A stretch of 64,000 nt of DNA from Pantoea vagans (GTDB lineage: Bacteria; Pseudomonadota; Gammaproteobacteria; Enterobacterales; Enterobacteriaceae). Shown one piece after another: positions 51,171 through 64,000 of this stretch; positions within the stretch are counted from its first letter, which is position 1, and every line of letters starts with the position of its first letter. The notes beneath the pieces are model-generated. The model had not been told where the DNA came from. It saw only the letters and a program-made list of their open reading frames with translations, and made no database searches. The DNA lies in NCBI RefSeq assembly GCF_001506165.1, contig NZ_CP011427.1:124001-188000 (forward strand). The letters are read 5' to 3'. Both the position numbers and the translations under genes were made by a program.

Positions 51171-52972
51171 TGGAAGGACAAACCTTACTGACTGCCGGGG
51201 TGATCTATCTGGTTGCCGCGGTGCTGATCGTGCCGATTGCGGCGCGCCTCGGTATTGGCGCGGTGCTGGGCTATTTGCTGGCGGGTATCGCCATCGGCCC
51301 TTGGGGATTAGGTTTTATCAGCGACGTCGATGAGATTCTGCATTTCTCTGAACTCGGCGTGGTGTTCCTGATGTTCATCATCGGCCTTGAGCTGAATCCC
51401 GCAAAGCTCTGGGCGTTACGCCGCTCGATCTTTGGCGTGGGGGCCGCGCAGGTGCTGGTTTCTGCCGCCATTCTTGGGGTGCTGCTGTGGCTCACGAACT
51501 TTAGCTGGCAAGCGGCGGTGATTGGCGGGATTGGTCTGGCCATGTCTTCAACCGCCATGGCGCTGCAGCTGATGCGAGATAAAGGCATGAACCGCAGTGA
51601 AGCGGGTCAGCTTGGCTTCTCGGTGCTGCTCTTTCAGGATTTAGCGGTCATCCCCGCTTTGGCGTTGGTCCCGCTGCTGGCAGGGGGGGACAGTGGCCAT
51701 GTCGACTGGCTGAAAGTGGGGATGAAGGTGCTGGCGTTTGCCGGCATGCTGGTGGGCGGCCGCTATTTGCTGCGTCCTATCTTCCGCTTTATTGCGGCTT
51801 CGGGGGTGCGTGAAGTGTTCACCGCAGCCTCGCTGTTGCTGGTGCTCGGCTCTGCGCTGTTTATGGATGCGCTGGGGCTGTCGATGGCGCTGGGTACTTT
51901 TATTGCCGGTATCCTGTTGGCAGAAAGTGAATATCGCCACGAGCTGGAAGTGGCGATTGAACCCTTTAAAGGGTTACTGCTGGGGCTGTTTTTTATCTCC
52001 GTTGGCATGGCGCTGAATCTTGGCGTGCTCTATACCCACATCGTCGAAATCATTCTTGGCGTGGTGATTCTGGTGGCGGTGAAAACGCTGGTGCTCTATG
52101 TGCTGGCGCGTATTTACGGGCTGCGCAGTTCTGAGCGCCAGCAGTTTGCTGGCGTGTTGAGCCAGGGCGGTGAGTTTGCGTTCGTGCTGTTCTCGGCGGC
52201 TTCCTCCGCCAAATTGTTCAGCGGCGATCAACTGCCGCTGCTGCTGGTGACGGTGACGCTATCGATGATGACCACCCCTCTGCTGATGCAGGGCGTGGAT
52301 AAATTGCTCGCGCGCCGTTTCAATGAGCCAGATGATGACAGTGAAAAGCCGTTTGTCGAAGACGATCAGCCGCAGGTGATTGTGGTGGGCTTTGGGCGTT
52401 TCGGTCAGGTGGTGGGCCGCCTGCTGATGGCCAACAACAAACGTATCACCGTACTGGAACGTGATATCTCGGCAGTCAGCCTGATGCGCAAATATGGCTA
52501 CAAGGTTTACTATGGCGATGCGACCGAGCTGGAGCTGTTGCGCGCTGCCGGCGCAGAAAATGCGCAATCGATCGTGATTACTTGCAATGATCCGGAAGAT
52601 TCGATGACCATCGTGCATCTTTGCCAGCAGCACTTCCCGCAGTTGGAAATCCTGGCGCGTGCACGTGGTCGTGTTGAAGCGCATGAGTTGTTGCAGGCGG
52701 GTGTGACGCTGTTCTCACGTGAAACCTTCTCGAGTGCGTTGGAGCTAGGCCGCAAAGCGCTGATCTCATTGGGTATGCATCCGCACCAGGCGCAACGTGC
52801 TCAGCAGCACTTCCGTCGGCTGGATATGCGTATGCTGCGTGAACTGGTGCCAAGCCACGATGACAGTGCCCAGGTTTCACGTGTGAAAGAAGCGCGCCGT
52901 GAGCTGGAAGATATTTTCCAGCGGGAAATGCAGCACGAAAAACGCCAGTTTGACGGCTGGGATGACGAGTAG
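51170..52972 (+). CDS. kefB: Glutathione-regulated K+ efflux antiporter KefB
   Basis: This 600-residue CPA2-family transporter (E. coli 601) has an N-terminal 12-13 TM domain (about 1-380) and a C-terminal RCK/KTN domain (about 400-520) that binds nucleotide and glutathione adducts: [20 protein letters not shown] is the GxGxxG fold. [10 protein letters not shown] and the [25 protein letters not shown] [19 protein letters not shown] segment are conserved. When methylglyoxal or electrophiles form GSH adducts, KefB opens and acidifies the cytoplasm, which protects the cell. It follows kefG directly. Confidence 0.97.
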   Translation: MEGQTLLTAGVIYLVAAVLIVPIAARLGIGAVLGYLLAGIAIGPWGLGFISDVDEILHFSELGVVFLMFIIGLELNPAKLWALRRSIFGVGAAQVLVSAAILGVLLWLTNFSWQAAVIGGIGLAMSSTAMALQLMRDKGMNRSEAGQLGFSVLLFQDLAVIPALALVPLLAGGDSGHVDWLKVGMKVLAFAGMLVGGRYLLRPIFRFIAASGVREVFTAASLLLVLGSALFMDALGLSMALGTFIAGILLAESEYRHELEVAIEPFKGLLLGLFFISVGMALNLGVLYTHIVEIILGVVILVAVKTLVLYVLARIYGLRSSERQQFAGVLSQGGEFAFVLFSAASSAKLFSGDQLPLLLVTVTLSMMTTPLLMQGVDKLLARRFNEPDDDSEKPFVEDDQPQVIVVGFGRFGQVVGRLLMANNKRITVLERDISAVSLMRKYGYKVYYGDATELELLRAAGAENAQSIVITCNDPEDSMTIVHLCQQHFPQLEILARARGRVEAHELLQAGVTLFSRETFSSALELGRKALISLGMHPHQAQRAQQHFRRLDMRMLRELVPSHDDSAQVSRVKEARRELEDIFQREMQHEKRQFDGWDDE

Positions 52973-53018
52973 AACTACACTTAACGTATCCGTTCACTAA
53001 TAACGGGCAGGAAAGAGT

Positions 53019-53213
53019 ATGCGTAAACGTTTTATTGCCGGTGCAGTCTGTCCACAATGTCAGGAAAAAGACACCCTGGCGCTGTGGCGTGAAAACAATG
53101 TCGATGTGGTGGAGTGCGTCAAGTGCGGCCACCAAATGCGCGAAGCGGATAAGCAGGTTCGCGAGCAGGTGCGCAGCAACGAGCAAGTGATCGGCATTTT
53201 TCATCCTGAATAG
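53019..53213 (+). CDS. yheV: YheV, putative zinc-ribbon protein
   Basis: This 64-residue protein carries two CxxC knuckles, CPQCQEKD (about 11-14) and CVKCGHQM (about 33-36), forming a zinc ribbon. It matches E. coli YheV (about 66 residues) and sits between kefB and slyD as there. GGAAAGAGT precedes the ATG. Function is unknown. Confidence 0.92.
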   Translation: MRKRFIAGAVCPQCQEKDTLALWRENNVDVVECVKCGHQMREADKQVREQVRSNEQVIGIFHPE

Positions 53214-53405
53214 CGGAATGGCGCAGCTTTTTTTAAGCTTAAACTTACAGCGGGATTGAATTCCGTTACAATCGGCGCCATTAACGCTGAGCAGTATGCA
53301 GCAACACATTTGTTGGCATCCTCAGTCTTGAACCTTTCTGGTTGGTTATTGCACGCAAATAGACCAATGAGACGGGATCTCAGTTCTCAACGGTTAGGAG
53401 ATATC

Positions 53406-53954
53406 ATGAAAGTAGCAAAAGACCTGGTGGTGAGCCTGGCGTATCAGGTTCGTACCGAAGACGGTGTGTTGGTTGACGAGTCACCGGTGAGTGCACCGTT
53501 GGACTATCTGCACGGTCATGGTTCCCTGATTTCTGGTCTGGAAAAAGCGCTGGAAAATCATGATGTAGGCGATAAGTTTGATGTGCATATCCCAGCAAAC
53601 GACGCTTACGGTCAGTATGATGACAATCTGGTTCAGCGTGTACCAAAAGACGTGTTCATGGGCGTGGATGAACTGCAGGTTGGCATGCGCTTCCTGGCAG
53701 AAACCGATCAAGGCCCGGTTCCGGTTGAAATCACCGAAGTGGAAGACGAGCATGTTGTGGTTGATGGTAACCACATGCTGGCAGGTCAGAACCTGAACTT
53801 TAACGTGGAAGTGGTCGCGATCCGTGAAGCTACGGAAGAAGAAATCGCTCACGGTCACGTGCATGGTGCACACGGCCACGATCATGATCACGACCATGGT
53901 CACGATCACGGCCAAGGCGGCTGTGGTACTGGCGGTTGCGGCTGCAGCCACTAA
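53406..53954 (+). CDS. slyD: FKBP-type prolyl isomerase and metallochaperone SlyD
   Basis: This 182-residue cytosolic protein has an FKBP domain (AYQVRTEDGVLVDESPVSAPL, then AYGQYDDNLVQRVPKD) interrupted by the insert-in-flap chaperone domain (about 70-130), and a C-terminal metal-binding tail rich in His and Cys (HGHDHDHDHGHDHGQ, then GGCGTGGCGCSH). It folds proteins and delivers nickel to hydrogenase maturation. Upstream in-frame codons back to 53256 are not family-like; TTAGGAG precedes the ATG at 53406. The His pattern is a regular HDHDHDHGHDHG run, longer in Asp-His alternation than in E. coli. Confidence 0.97.
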   Translation: MKVAKDLVVSLAYQVRTEDGVLVDESPVSAPLDYLHGHGSLISGLEKALENHDVGDKFDVHIPANDAYGQYDDNLVQRVPKDVFMGVDELQVGMRFLAETDQGPVPVEITEVEDEHVVVDGNHMLAGQNLNFNVEVVAIREATEEEIAHGHVHGAHGHDHDHDHGHDHGQGGCGTGGCGCSH

Positions 53955-53974
53955 GTTTTGCCTGAAGAGACAAG

Positions 53975-53999
53975 AGGCCACCGCTAGGTGGCCTTTTTT
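53975..53999. terminator. Rho-independent terminator of slyD
   Basis: An 8-bp stem aggccacc/ggtggcct with loop gcta is followed by a T-run. It lies 20 bp past the slyD stop and before the convergent slyX. Confidence 0.93.
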
Positions 54000-54026
54000 A
54001 TGCCAGCAGCACAGCCATTCTGGGCA

Positions 54027-54248
54027 TCAGTAGTGCGGCGGCGGCGTCTCTTCTGATTGCGAAGCCAGCAATGAAGGTGTCGCGGCTTTCACCTTATCGA
54101 CCAGCAAACGCACCTGTTCACGCATCCTGCTCATCTCCAGTTCATGCTGGGTCACCGTGTGATTGAGCTGATCGATAGTGTCTTCCTGAAAAGCCAGCTT
54201 GCTCTCCAGTGCCTCAAGGCGTTGTTCCCACTCTTCCTGTTGCATCAT
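54027..54248 (-). CDS. slyX: SlyX, small coiled-coil protein
   Basis: This 73-residue protein (E. coli 72) is nearly all coiled coil ([19 protein letters not shown] onward) and ends in the invariant SEETPPPHY. Function is unknown. The frame extends to 54320, but GAGGAGAAGAG precedes the adjacent ATGs at 54248 and 54245, and only this start gives the family N-terminus. It converges on slyD and diverges from fkpA. Confidence 0.95.
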   Translation of the reverse strand: MMQQEEWEQRLEALESKLAFQEDTIDQLNHTVTQHELEMSRMREQVRLLVDKVKAATPSLLASQSEETPPPHY

Positions 54249-54381
54249 CTCTTCTCCTCTTACGGTGCTGCGCCTGGCGCGTATCGGGCGTGATTCTACG
54301 GCCTTTAGCACCAGAATCACCCGATTTTTAACCTTAATATCGCCAGAAGGTTGAAAACAGCGCGAATGCCTTCATCTCTGG

Positions 54382-54410
54382 TGAAACTTCCTGATGCAAA
54401 AAAGGTCGGA
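54382..54410 (+). promoter_or_regulatory. Candidate sigma-E promoter for fkpA
   Basis: TGAAACTT (54382-54389) and TCGGA (54406-54410) are separated by 16 bp, near the sigma-E GGAACTT-N15/16-TCtgA pattern with one mismatch in each element. fkpA is a known sigma-E target in E. coli. The fit is suggestive only. Confidence 0.4.
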
Positions 54411-54524
54411 TGTTAAGCGGGTAATTACGTTGTGGGAGTGTTCGCCGCTGCCACGTAAAGTTATAGTGTGGGCCACTGTCCGCAATGATTCCCGAGGTTT
54501 AGATGCTTCGGTTTTGGAGAAAGG

Positions 54525-55355
54525 ATGAAATCACTGTTTAAAGTCACATTGTTAGCTACCACCATGGCCGTCGCGCTGAATGCACCGCTGGCAATGGCAG
54601 CAGAAACCACCGCAGCTCCGGCTGACGCAGCGCAGGCTGCGCCACAGGCACCTAAGAACGCTGCCTTCAAAAACGAAGACCAGCAGTCAGCCTATGCGTT
54701 GGGCGCCTCTTTGGGTCGCTACATGGACAATTCTCTGAAGGAACAAGAGAAACTGGGCATCAAACTGGACAAAGATCAGCTGATCGCAGGTGTTCAGGAT
54801 GCATTCGGTGGCAAGAGCAAGCTGTCTGATCAAGAGATCGAGCAGACGCTGCAAGCCTTCGAAGGCCGCGTGAAAGGCGCAGCACAGGCGAAGATGGAAA
54901 AAGACGCGAAGGAGAACTCTGATAAGGGTGCCGCTTACGCTGACAAATTCGCCAAAGAAAAAGGCGTGAAGAAAACTGAATCAGGCTTGCTGTACCAGGT
55001 AGAGAAAGAAGGTACTGGCGACGCACCAAAAGACAGCGATACGGTTGTCGTGAACTACAAAGGTACGCTGATTGACGGTACCGAGTTCGATAACTCTTAC
55101 ACCCGTGGCGAGCCACTGTCGTTCCGTCTGGATGGTGTGATTCCAGGCTGGACCGAAGGTCTGAAGCACGTGAAGAAAGGCGGTAAGATCAAGCTGGTGA
55201 TCCCACCAAACCTGGCTTACGGTAAAAATGGCGTTCCGGGCATTCCGGCTAACTCCACCCTGGTGTTTGATGTTGAGTTGCTTGATATCAAACCCGCGCC
55301 TAAAGCGGATGAGAAAGCTCAGGCTCCAGCCGAAGCTGACAAGAAAGCGCAGTAA
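54525..55355 (+). CDS. fkpA: Periplasmic FKBP-type chaperone/prolyl isomerase FkpA
   Basis: This 276-residue protein (E. coli 270) has a signal peptide (LFKVTLLATTMAVALNAPLA then MAAE, cleavage at about 25), an N-terminal dimerisation and chaperone domain of helices (about 40-140), and the C-terminal FKBP domain with VNYKGTLIDGTEFDNSY, VIPGWTEGLKHV and LAYGKNGVPGIPANSTLVFD. It helps fold outer-membrane and periplasmic proteins. Ala/Lys/Pro-rich extensions flank both domains. GGAGAAAGG precedes the start. Confidence 0.97.
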   Translation: MKSLFKVTLLATTMAVALNAPLAMAAETTAAPADAAQAAPQAPKNAAFKNEDQQSAYALGASLGRYMDNSLKEQEKLGIKLDKDQLIAGVQDAFGGKSKLSDQEIEQTLQAFEGRVKGAAQAKMEKDAKENSDKGAAYADKFAKEKGVKKTESGLLYQVEKEGTGDAPKDSDTVVVNYKGTLIDGTEFDNSYTRGEPLSFRLDGVIPGWTEGLKHVKKGGKIKLVIPPNLAYGKNGVPGIPANSTLVFDVELLDIKPAPKADEKAQAPAEADKKAQ

Positions 55356-55370
55356 TCTGCCATTTCTTAT

Positions 55371-55398
55371 ACCGCCGCCTTCGGGCGGCGGTTTCATT
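55371..55398 (+). terminator. Rho-independent terminator of fkpA
   Basis: A 9-bp GC stem accgccgcc/ggcggcggt closed by a TTCG tetraloop is followed by TTCATTT. It lies 15 bp after the fkpA stop. Confidence 0.85.
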
Positions 55399-55525
55399 TC
55401 TACTGAATTATTTAGGTGGCTAATAACCACGACATTTGCCAGACTAGCAGCTGCATAATAATCACCATATGAGTCTGCCCCAATGCTGTCGAGACAGGCT
55501 CCAGCCATTTAGGGTAATGTCTTCG

Positions 55526-56248
55526 ATGTCTAATCCATTCAATCCCGGTGAACTGACTGACTTCGATTTACTGGAGCAACGTCCGTTCGAGCAAGCCGAC
55601 TACGATATTCTCAAATCTTACGAAGCGGTGGTCGATGGTCTGGCGATGCTGATCGGTTCGCACTGCGAAATCGTGCTGCACTCACTGGAAGATTTGAAAT
55701 GCTCGGCAGTGCGTATTGCCAACGGCGAACATACCGGCCGTAAAGTGGGTTCACCGATTACCGATTTGGCTCTGCGTATGCTGCATGATATGCACGGCGC
55801 AGACAGCAATGTTTCTCGTGCTTATTTCACGCGCGCGAAAAGTGGCGTGCTGATGAAATCGGTGACTATCGCCATTCGCAATCGCCAGCAGCGTGTCATT
55901 GGTTTGCTGTGCATCAACATGAACCTTGACGTGCCTTTCTCCCAAATCATGTCGACATTTATGCCGCCAGAAATGCAGCAGGTTGATTCCAATGTCAACT
56001 TCGCCAGTTCCGTCGAAGACCTGGTGATGCAAACGCTGGAGTTCACCATTGAAGAGGTGAGTGCTGACCGTAATGTGTCGAACAACGCGAAGAATCGTCA
56101 GATTGTGCTCAATCTGTATGAGAAAGGTATCTTCGATATTAAAGACGCGATTAATCAGGTGGCTGACCGCCTGAATATCTCTAAACACACGGTTTATCTC
56201 TATATCCGCCAGTTTAAAAACGGTGATTTTCAGGGGCAGGATCGCTAA
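55526..56248 (+). CDS. yheO: YheO, PAS-6 / HTH transcriptional regulator
   Basis: This 240-residue protein (E. coli 240) has an N-terminal YheO-like PAS domain (about 30-145, [20 protein letters not shown] and [20 protein letters not shown]) and a C-terminal HTH ([20 protein letters not shown]). It is a DNA-binding regulator; targets are not settled. ATG codons at 55517 and 55526 are both possible; the latter gives MSNPF as in E. coli. The stop overlaps the tusD start (TAATG). Confidence 0.93.
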   Translation: MSNPFNPGELTDFDLLEQRPFEQADYDILKSYEAVVDGLAMLIGSHCEIVLHSLEDLKCSAVRIANGEHTGRKVGSPITDLALRMLHDMHGADSNVSRAYFTRAKSGVLMKSVTIAIRNRQQRVIGLLCINMNLDVPFSQIMSTFMPPEMQQVDSNVNFASSVEDLVMQTLEFTIEEVSADRNVSNNAKNRQIVLNLYEKGIFDIKDAINQVADRLNISKHTVYLYIRQFKNGDFQGQDR

Positions 56249-56634
56249 TGCGCTACATCTTGCTGGTCACCGGCCCGGCTTACGGTACGCAGCATGCCAG
56301 CAGCGCACTGTTGTTTGCGCGTGCGCTGGTCGGGGCGGGACATCAGCTGGAGAGTGTCTTCTTTTACCGTGAGGGCGTGTTGAATGCCAATCAGCTGACG
56401 GCCCCCGCCAGCGATGAAATCGATATGGTGCGGGAATGGCAGCATCTGCATGAGCAAAGCGGCGTGGCGTTGAATATTTGCGTGGCGGCGGCACTGCGTC
56501 GTGGCGTGACCGATGCGCAGGAAGCCGCGCGATTGCAACTTTCTGGCAGTAATCTGCAAGCGGGTTTTGAACTCAGTGGATTGGGTGCGTTAGCGGAAGC
56601 CGCACTCAGTTGCGATCGGCTGGTGCAATTCTGA
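56248..56634 (+). CDS. tusD: Sulfurtransferase subunit TusD
   Basis: This 128-residue protein (E. coli 128) is the catalytic member of TusBCD, with the sulfur-carrying Cys78 in [14 protein letters not shown]. It takes persulfide sulfur from TusA and passes it via TusE to MnmA for 2-thiolation of tRNA wobble uridine. [22 protein letters not shown] is the DsrE-fold start. It overlaps yheO and tusC by a single base each. Confidence 0.96.
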   Translation: MRYILLVTGPAYGTQHASSALLFARALVGAGHQLESVFFYREGVLNANQLTAPASDEIDMVREWQHLHEQSGVALNICVAAALRRGVTDAQEAARLQLSGSNLQAGFELSGLGALAEAALSCDRLVQF

Positions 56635-56993
56635 TGAATCGAGTGGCTTTTCTGTTTACTCAGGCTCCGCACGGCAGCAGTGCCGGCAGGGAAGGGCTGG
56701 ATGCAGTGTTGGCGACAGGGGCGTTAAGTGAAGATATTGCACTGTTCTTTGTGGGTGATGGCGTGCTGCAGCTTAACCCGCACCAGCAGCCGGAAAAGAT
56801 TCTGGCACGCAACTACATTGCTACCTTTGGTGTGCTGGAGCTTTATGACATCGACCAGTGTTTTGTCTGCGAGGAGTCACTGCTGGCACGTGGGCAGCGT
56901 GTGACGGCCAACCGCGTGTTGACGGCGGAGGTGCTGAATGCAGCCGCTCTGCGCCAGAAACTCGCGACTTATCACCGTATTATCCGCTTCTGA
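56634..56993 (+). CDS. tusC: Sulfurtransferase complex subunit TusC
   Basis: This 119-residue DsrF/TusC-family protein has [24 protein letters not shown] and [14 protein letters not shown]. It forms the TusBCD heterohexamer with TusB and TusD. The start at 56634 shares its A with the tusD stop (TGATG); an upstream ATG at 56610 inside tusD is rejected. Confidence 0.95.
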   Translation: MNRVAFLFTQAPHGSSAGREGLDAVLATGALSEDIALFFVGDGVLQLNPHQQPEKILARNYIATFGVLELYDIDQCFVCEESLLARGQRVTANRVLTAEVLNAAALRQKLATYHRIIRF

Positions 56994-57002
56994 GAAACGA
57001 CC

Positions 57003-57290
57003 ATGCTTTACACGCTGTTGCAATCCCCTTGGCAATGCGATCTCGATAGCCTTCTGCTGCTGTTGCAAGAGGGGGATGATGTATTGCTATTACAGGATGG
57101 CGTCACCGCCGCGCTCGAGGGCAGCCAGATGTTCCTCAAGCTGTCGTCTTCGCCTGCAACGCTGTGGGTTTTAGAAGAAGATGTGCTGGCACGTGGTCTT
57201 GTTGGCCAAATTTCGACCAATATCCAGCCTCTGGACTATACTGGGTTCGTTGCCTTGACGATAAAGCACCAACAACAAGTGGCCTGGTAA
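57003..57290 (+). CDS. tusB: Sulfurtransferase complex subunit TusB
   Basis: This 95-residue DsrH/TusB-family protein (E. coli 95) has MLYTLLQSPWQCDLDSLLLL and ends GFVALTIKHQQQVAW. It is the third TusBCD subunit. It lies 9 bp after tusC and 126 bp before rpsL; the str promoter starts just after its end. Confidence 0.94.
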   Translation: MLYTLLQSPWQCDLDSLLLLLQEGDDVLLLQDGVTAALEGSQMFLKLSSSPATLWVLEEDVLARGLVGQISTNIQPLDYTGFVALTIKHQQQVAW

Positions 57291-57311
57291 CAGCGAAAAC
57301 CTGGTTATTTC

Positions 57312-57791
<480 letters not shown>

Positions 57792-57872
57792 TGGTTCTCC
57801 GTTAAGTAAGGCCAAACGTTTTAACTTTAATGTCAAAATAAACTCGTAGAGTTTTGGACAATCCTGAATTAA

Positions 57873-58358
<486 letters not shown>

Positions 58359-58379
58359 CAGCTGCGTAGTTGTTATTAA

Positions 58380-58419
58380 CCCAGCGGGCGTCCCAGTGAC
58401 TCACCTGCTGGGCTTTTTT
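58380..58419 (+). terminator. Terminator-like hairpin between rpsG and fusA
   Basis: Arms cccagc (58380-58385) and gctggg (58407-58412) with a long loop are followed by a C and six T residues (58414-58419). It lies in the 93-bp rpsG-fusA gap, inside the str operon, so it may be a partial terminator or attenuator. Confidence 0.55.
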
Positions 58420-58421
58420 AA

Positions 58422-60566
<2,145 letters not shown>

Positions 60567-60635
60567 GCTACGGTTTAAAAATTGTGAACTGCTGCCTTCA
60601 TGACTCATGAAGGCACAACGTAAGGAATTATCGCC

Positions 60636-61820
60636 ATGGCGAAAGAGCAATTTCAGCGTAACAAACTGCACGTAAACGTCGGCACCATCGGTCACGTTGA
60701 CCATGGTAAAACCACTCTGACTGCAGCAATCACCACCGTTCTGGCTAAAACCTACGGCGGTAAGGCAAGTAAATTCGACGAGATCGATAAAGCGCCTGAA
60801 GAGAAAGCACGTGGTATCACCATCAACACTTCACACGTTGAATATGAAACCCCGACTCGTCACTACGCTCACGTTGACTGCCCAGGCCACGCCGACTATG
60901 TGAAAAACATGATCACCGGTGCTGCGCAGATGGACGGCGCGATCCTGGTTGTTGCTGCGACTGATGGCCCAATGCCACAGACCCGTGAGCACATCCTGCT
61001 GGGTCGTCAGGTTGGCGTTCCTTACATCATCGTGTTCCTGAACAAGTGCGACATGGTTGATGACGAAGAGCTGCTGGAACTGGTAGAGATGGAAGTTCGT
61101 GACCTGCTGTCAGCATACGACTTCCCAGGCGATGATACTCCAATCATCCGCGGTTCTGCTCTGAAAGCGCTGGAAGGCGACGCTGAGTGGGAAGCTAAGA
61201 TCATTGAGCTGGCTGGTCACCTGGATACCTATATCCCAGAGCCAGTACGTGCAATCGACATGCCGTTCCTGCTGCCAATCGAAGACGTATTCTCAATCTC
61301 AGGCCGTGGTACTGTTGTAACCGGTCGTGTTGAGCGCGGTATCGTTAAAGTGGGCGACGAAGTTGAAGTTGTTGGCCTGAAAGACACTGTGAAATCAACC
61401 TGTACTGGCGTTGAAATGTTCCGCAAACTGCTGGACCAGGGTCAGGCTGGCGAGAACTGTGGTGTTCTGCTGCGTGGTATCAAGCGCGAAGACATCGAGC
61501 GTGGTCAGGTACTGGCTAAGCCAGGCACCATCAAGCCACATACTCAGTTCACTTCAGAAGTTTACGTTCTGTCTAAAGATGAAGGCGGTCGTCATACTCC
61601 GTTCTTCAAAGGCTACCGTCCTCAGTTCTACTTCCGTACTACTGACGTGACCGGCGACGTTCAACTGCCAGAAGGCGTTGAAATGGTAATGCCAGGCGAC
61701 AACGTGAAAATGACTGTTACTCTGATCAAGCCAATCGCTATGGATCAGGGTCTGCGTTTCGCAATCCGTGAAGGCGGCCGTACTGTTGGTGCGGGCGTTG
61801 TTGCTGAAATTATCGCTTAA
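60636..61820 (+). CDS. tuf: Elongation factor Tu
   Basis: This 394-residue translational GTPase delivers aminoacyl-tRNA to the ribosome. G motifs: GHVDHGKTT (G1), DCPGHADY (G3, His84), NKCDMVDD (G4), and [10 protein letters not shown] (G5). C-terminal [15 protein letters not shown] is typical. It is last in the str operon, the position of tufA; a second copy (tufB) probably lies elsewhere, which cannot be seen here. AAGGAAT precedes the ATG. Confidence 0.99.
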   Translation: MAKEQFQRNKLHVNVGTIGHVDHGKTTLTAAITTVLAKTYGGKASKFDEIDKAPEEKARGITINTSHVEYETPTRHYAHVDCPGHADYVKNMITGAAQMDGAILVVAATDGPMPQTREHILLGRQVGVPYIIVFLNKCDMVDDEELLELVEMEVRDLLSAYDFPGDDTPIIRGSALKALEGDAEWEAKIIELAGHLDTYIPEPVRAIDMPFLLPIEDVFSISGRGTVVTGRVERGIVKVGDEVEVVGLKDTVKSTCTGVEMFRKLLDQGQAGENCGVLLRGIKREDIERGQVLAKPGTIKPHTQFTSEVYVLSKDEGGRHTPFFKGYRPQFYFRTTDVTGDVQLPEGVEMVMPGDNVKMTVTLIKPIAMDQGLRFAIREGGRTVGAGVVAEIIA

Positions 61821-61867
61821 TTGCGTTAATGCCGGTGGCTGCTTAGGTGGCCACCGCAGCACGAAAG

Positions 61868-61893
61868 AAGAGCACTTCGGTGCTCTTTTTTTT
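61868..61893 (+). terminator. Rho-independent terminator of the str operon
   Basis: An 8-bp stem aagagcac/gtgctctt closed by a TTCG tetraloop is followed by a run of eight T residues, 48 bp past the tuf stop. Confidence 0.95.
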
Positions 61894-61942
61894 CGTCAAA
61901 ATTTCATGACAGATAGAAAAACCACACAAAATCTACGTTTGA

Positions 61943-61961
61943 AATAAAAACCATTCTCATT
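61943..61961. promoter_or_regulatory. Candidate Fur box upstream of bfd
   Basis: The 19-bp aataaaaaccattctcatt lies about 40 bp before bfd and partly matches the Fur consensus (best on the minus strand, AATGAGAATGG). bfd is a known Fur-repressed gene in E. coli. The match is moderate. Confidence 0.5.
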
Positions 61962-61999
61962 TACACTTTGATCAGAAATTGTACTGGAGCATGCAGTAA

Positions 62000-62194
62000 A
62001 TGTACGTCTGTCTGTGTAATGCCGTGAGTGATAAAACCCTCCGCGAAGTTGTTCGTCGTTATCAGCCCAAATCCATTCAGCATTTGCGTCAGCTGGTTCC
62101 TATCGGTAAACAGTGCGGCAAGTGTATTCGCGTGGCGCGTGAGATCATGGATGACGAGTTGCAGAAGGTGCCTCTGTACAAAGAGATAGCCTGA
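62000..62194 (+). CDS. bfd: Bacterioferritin-associated ferredoxin Bfd
   Basis: This 64-residue protein (E. coli 64) binds a 2Fe-2S cluster with Cys4, Cys6, Cys39 and Cys42 (MYVCLCNAVSD, KQCGKCIRVA). It docks on bacterioferritin and passes electrons through the heme to release stored iron. It precedes bfr by 101 bp and follows a candidate Fur box. The chiA gene that lies between tufA and bfd in E. coli is absent here. Confidence 0.97.
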   Translation: MYVCLCNAVSDKTLREVVRRYQPKSIQHLRQLVPIGKQCGKCIRVAREIMDDELQKVPLYKEIA

Positions 62195-62295
62195 TAATTC
62201 CTTCCAGACCCTAATAACCACAAAAACTGTCCAGTTTTTTTGACTTCTTTTTATCCGCATCTACGATCTATTTACCTGGAAGCGGAGGAAGCAAA

Positions 62296-62781
62296 ATGAA
62301 GGGCGACAGTAAAATCATAACGCATCTCAATAAACTGCTGGGGAATGAACTGGTTGCGATTAATCAGTACTTTCTTCATGCGCGCATGTTCAAAAACTGG
62401 GGGCTGATTCGCCTCAACAACGTCGAGTATCACGAATCCATTGATGAAATGAAGCACGCGGATAAGTACATCGAGCGCATTCTGTTTCTTGAAGGCATTC
62501 CCAATCTTCAGGATCTGGGCAGGCTGCGCATTGGTGAAGATGTCCCGGAGATGTTGCAATCCGATCTGACGTTGGAGTTGGAAGGGGCGAAGGATTTACG
62601 TGAAGCCATCGCCTATGCTGACAAAGTTCATGACTACGTAAGCCGTGACATGATGATTGAGATTCTGAGTGAGGAAGAACATCACATCGACTGGCTGGAG
62701 ACAGAACTCGACCTGGTACAAAAACTCGGTTTGCAGAATTACCTGCAGGCCCAATTACAACAAGAAGAGCACGCGGACTAA
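62296..62781 (+). CDS. bfr: Bacterioferritin
   Basis: This 161-residue ferritin-like protein stores iron in a 24-subunit shell. Diiron ligands are Glu18 (GNELVA), Glu51 and His54 ([13 protein letters not shown]), Glu94, Glu127 and His130 (EEHHIDWLE). Heme is held between subunits by Met52. It is a few residues longer than E. coli Bfr (158) at the C-terminus (QQEEHAD). GGAGGAAGC precedes the ATG. Confidence 0.98.
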   Translation: MKGDSKIITHLNKLLGNELVAINQYFLHARMFKNWGLIRLNNVEYHESIDEMKHADKYIERILFLEGIPNLQDLGRLRIGEDVPEMLQSDLTLELEGAKDLREAIAYADKVHDYVSRDMMIEILSEEEHHIDWLETELDLVQKLGLQNYLQAQLQQEEHAD

Positions 62782-62806
62782 CCCATTTTGCATCAGCAAT
62801 GTCGTG

Positions 62807-62846
62807 AGCCTGTACGGGTCGTTATCCGATCGGTACAGGCTTTTTT
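62807..62846 (+). terminator. Rho-independent terminator of bfr
   Basis: Arms gcctgtac (62808-62815) and gtacaggc (62833-62840) with an inner GC segment are followed by six T residues. It lies about 25 bp after the bfr stop. Confidence 0.9.
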
Positions 62847-62887
62847 GTCTTTTAGTTGAAATGATGTGGTTAAAAACGCATCACGGG

Positions 62888-63412
<525 letters not shown>

Positions 63413-63432
63413 TCAGGTCATCGAGCGATTGA

Positions 63433-64000
<568 letters not shown>

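Overview
ORGANISM. The window is a contiguous, gene-dense bacterial chromosome segment with no rRNA, tRNA, phage, IS or CRISPR. Nearly every protein is recognisable by eye as an orthologue of an Escherichia coli K-12 protein (Crp and OmpR are almost identical), in the familiar 73-76 min order: tex-greB-ompR-envZ-pck, hslO-hslR-yrfG-igaA-nudE-mrcA-hofMNOPQ-aroKB-damX-dam-rpe-gph-trpS-cysG, nir, ppiA-fic-pabA-argD-yhfK-crp, prkB-yheUT-yheS-kefGB-slyD-fkpA-tusDCB, then the str and S10 ribosomal operons. This is certainly Enterobacterales. Divergence from E. coli, the lack of yhgE, frl/yhf, chiA and gsp genes at their E. coli positions, and the extra genes suggest an Erwiniaceae-like host such as Pantoea or Erwinia; that last step is inference. 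LAYOUT. 1-2.2 kb: 5' part of tex (leftward, cut by the window edge). 2.4-5.9 kb: greB, a small yjbE-like exopolysaccharide-associated gene, and ompR-envZ. 6.0-12.0 kb, leftward: pckA, the Hsp33/Hsp15 pair hslO-hslR, nucleotidase yrfG and the Rcs repressor igaA. 12.4-15.6 kb: nudE convergent with mrcA (PBP1A). 15.8-19.2 kb: hofMNOPQ, a pilus/secretin-type DNA-uptake operon. 19.7-25.8 kb: aroK-aroB-damX-dam-rpe-gph-trpS. 25.9-31.1 kb, leftward: nirB-nirD-nirC-cysG (nitrite reduction and siroheme) behind an FNR plus NarL/NarP promoter. 31.4-39.6 kb: codA, tsgA, ppiA, the ficA-fic pair, pabA, argD (with a double ARG box) and yhfK. 39.6-43.2 kb: crp, yhfA, prkB, yheU, yheT. 43.3-48.5 kb: accessory block of a LysE-type exporter, a LacI-type regulator and tauABCD, inserted between yheT and yheS. 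48.6-57.3 kb: yheS, kefG-kefB, yheV, slyD, slyX, fkpA, yheO, tusDCB. 57.4-61.8 kb: rpsL-rpsG-fusA-tuf. 62.0-62.8 kb: bfd-bfr. 62.9-64 kb: S10 leader, rpsJ and the start of rplC. HOW THE GENES WORK TOGETHER. Several blocks are functional units: OmpR-EnvZ osmosensing; HslO/HslR heat and oxidative stress recovery; nirBDC with cysG, which makes the siroheme that NirB needs; tauABCD uptake and desulfonation of taurine; KefG with KefB glutathione-gated K+ efflux; TusBCD sulfur relay for tRNA thiolation; Bfd-Bfr iron release and storage. POINTS OF INTEREST. No wholly new multi-gene system is evident. The items most worth a second look are a Fic toxin with a fully canonical active-site motif beside a FicA antitoxin whose predicted inhibitory glutamate is alanine; a family of three palindromic intergenic repeats, one of them inside the nir-cysG operon; an orphan yjbE-like gene between greB and ompR; codA without codB inserted beside nirB; the LysE/LacI/tau insertion with a palindrome at its edge; and a terminator-like hairpin inside the str operon. 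Comparisons with E. coli are from memory, not from alignments.
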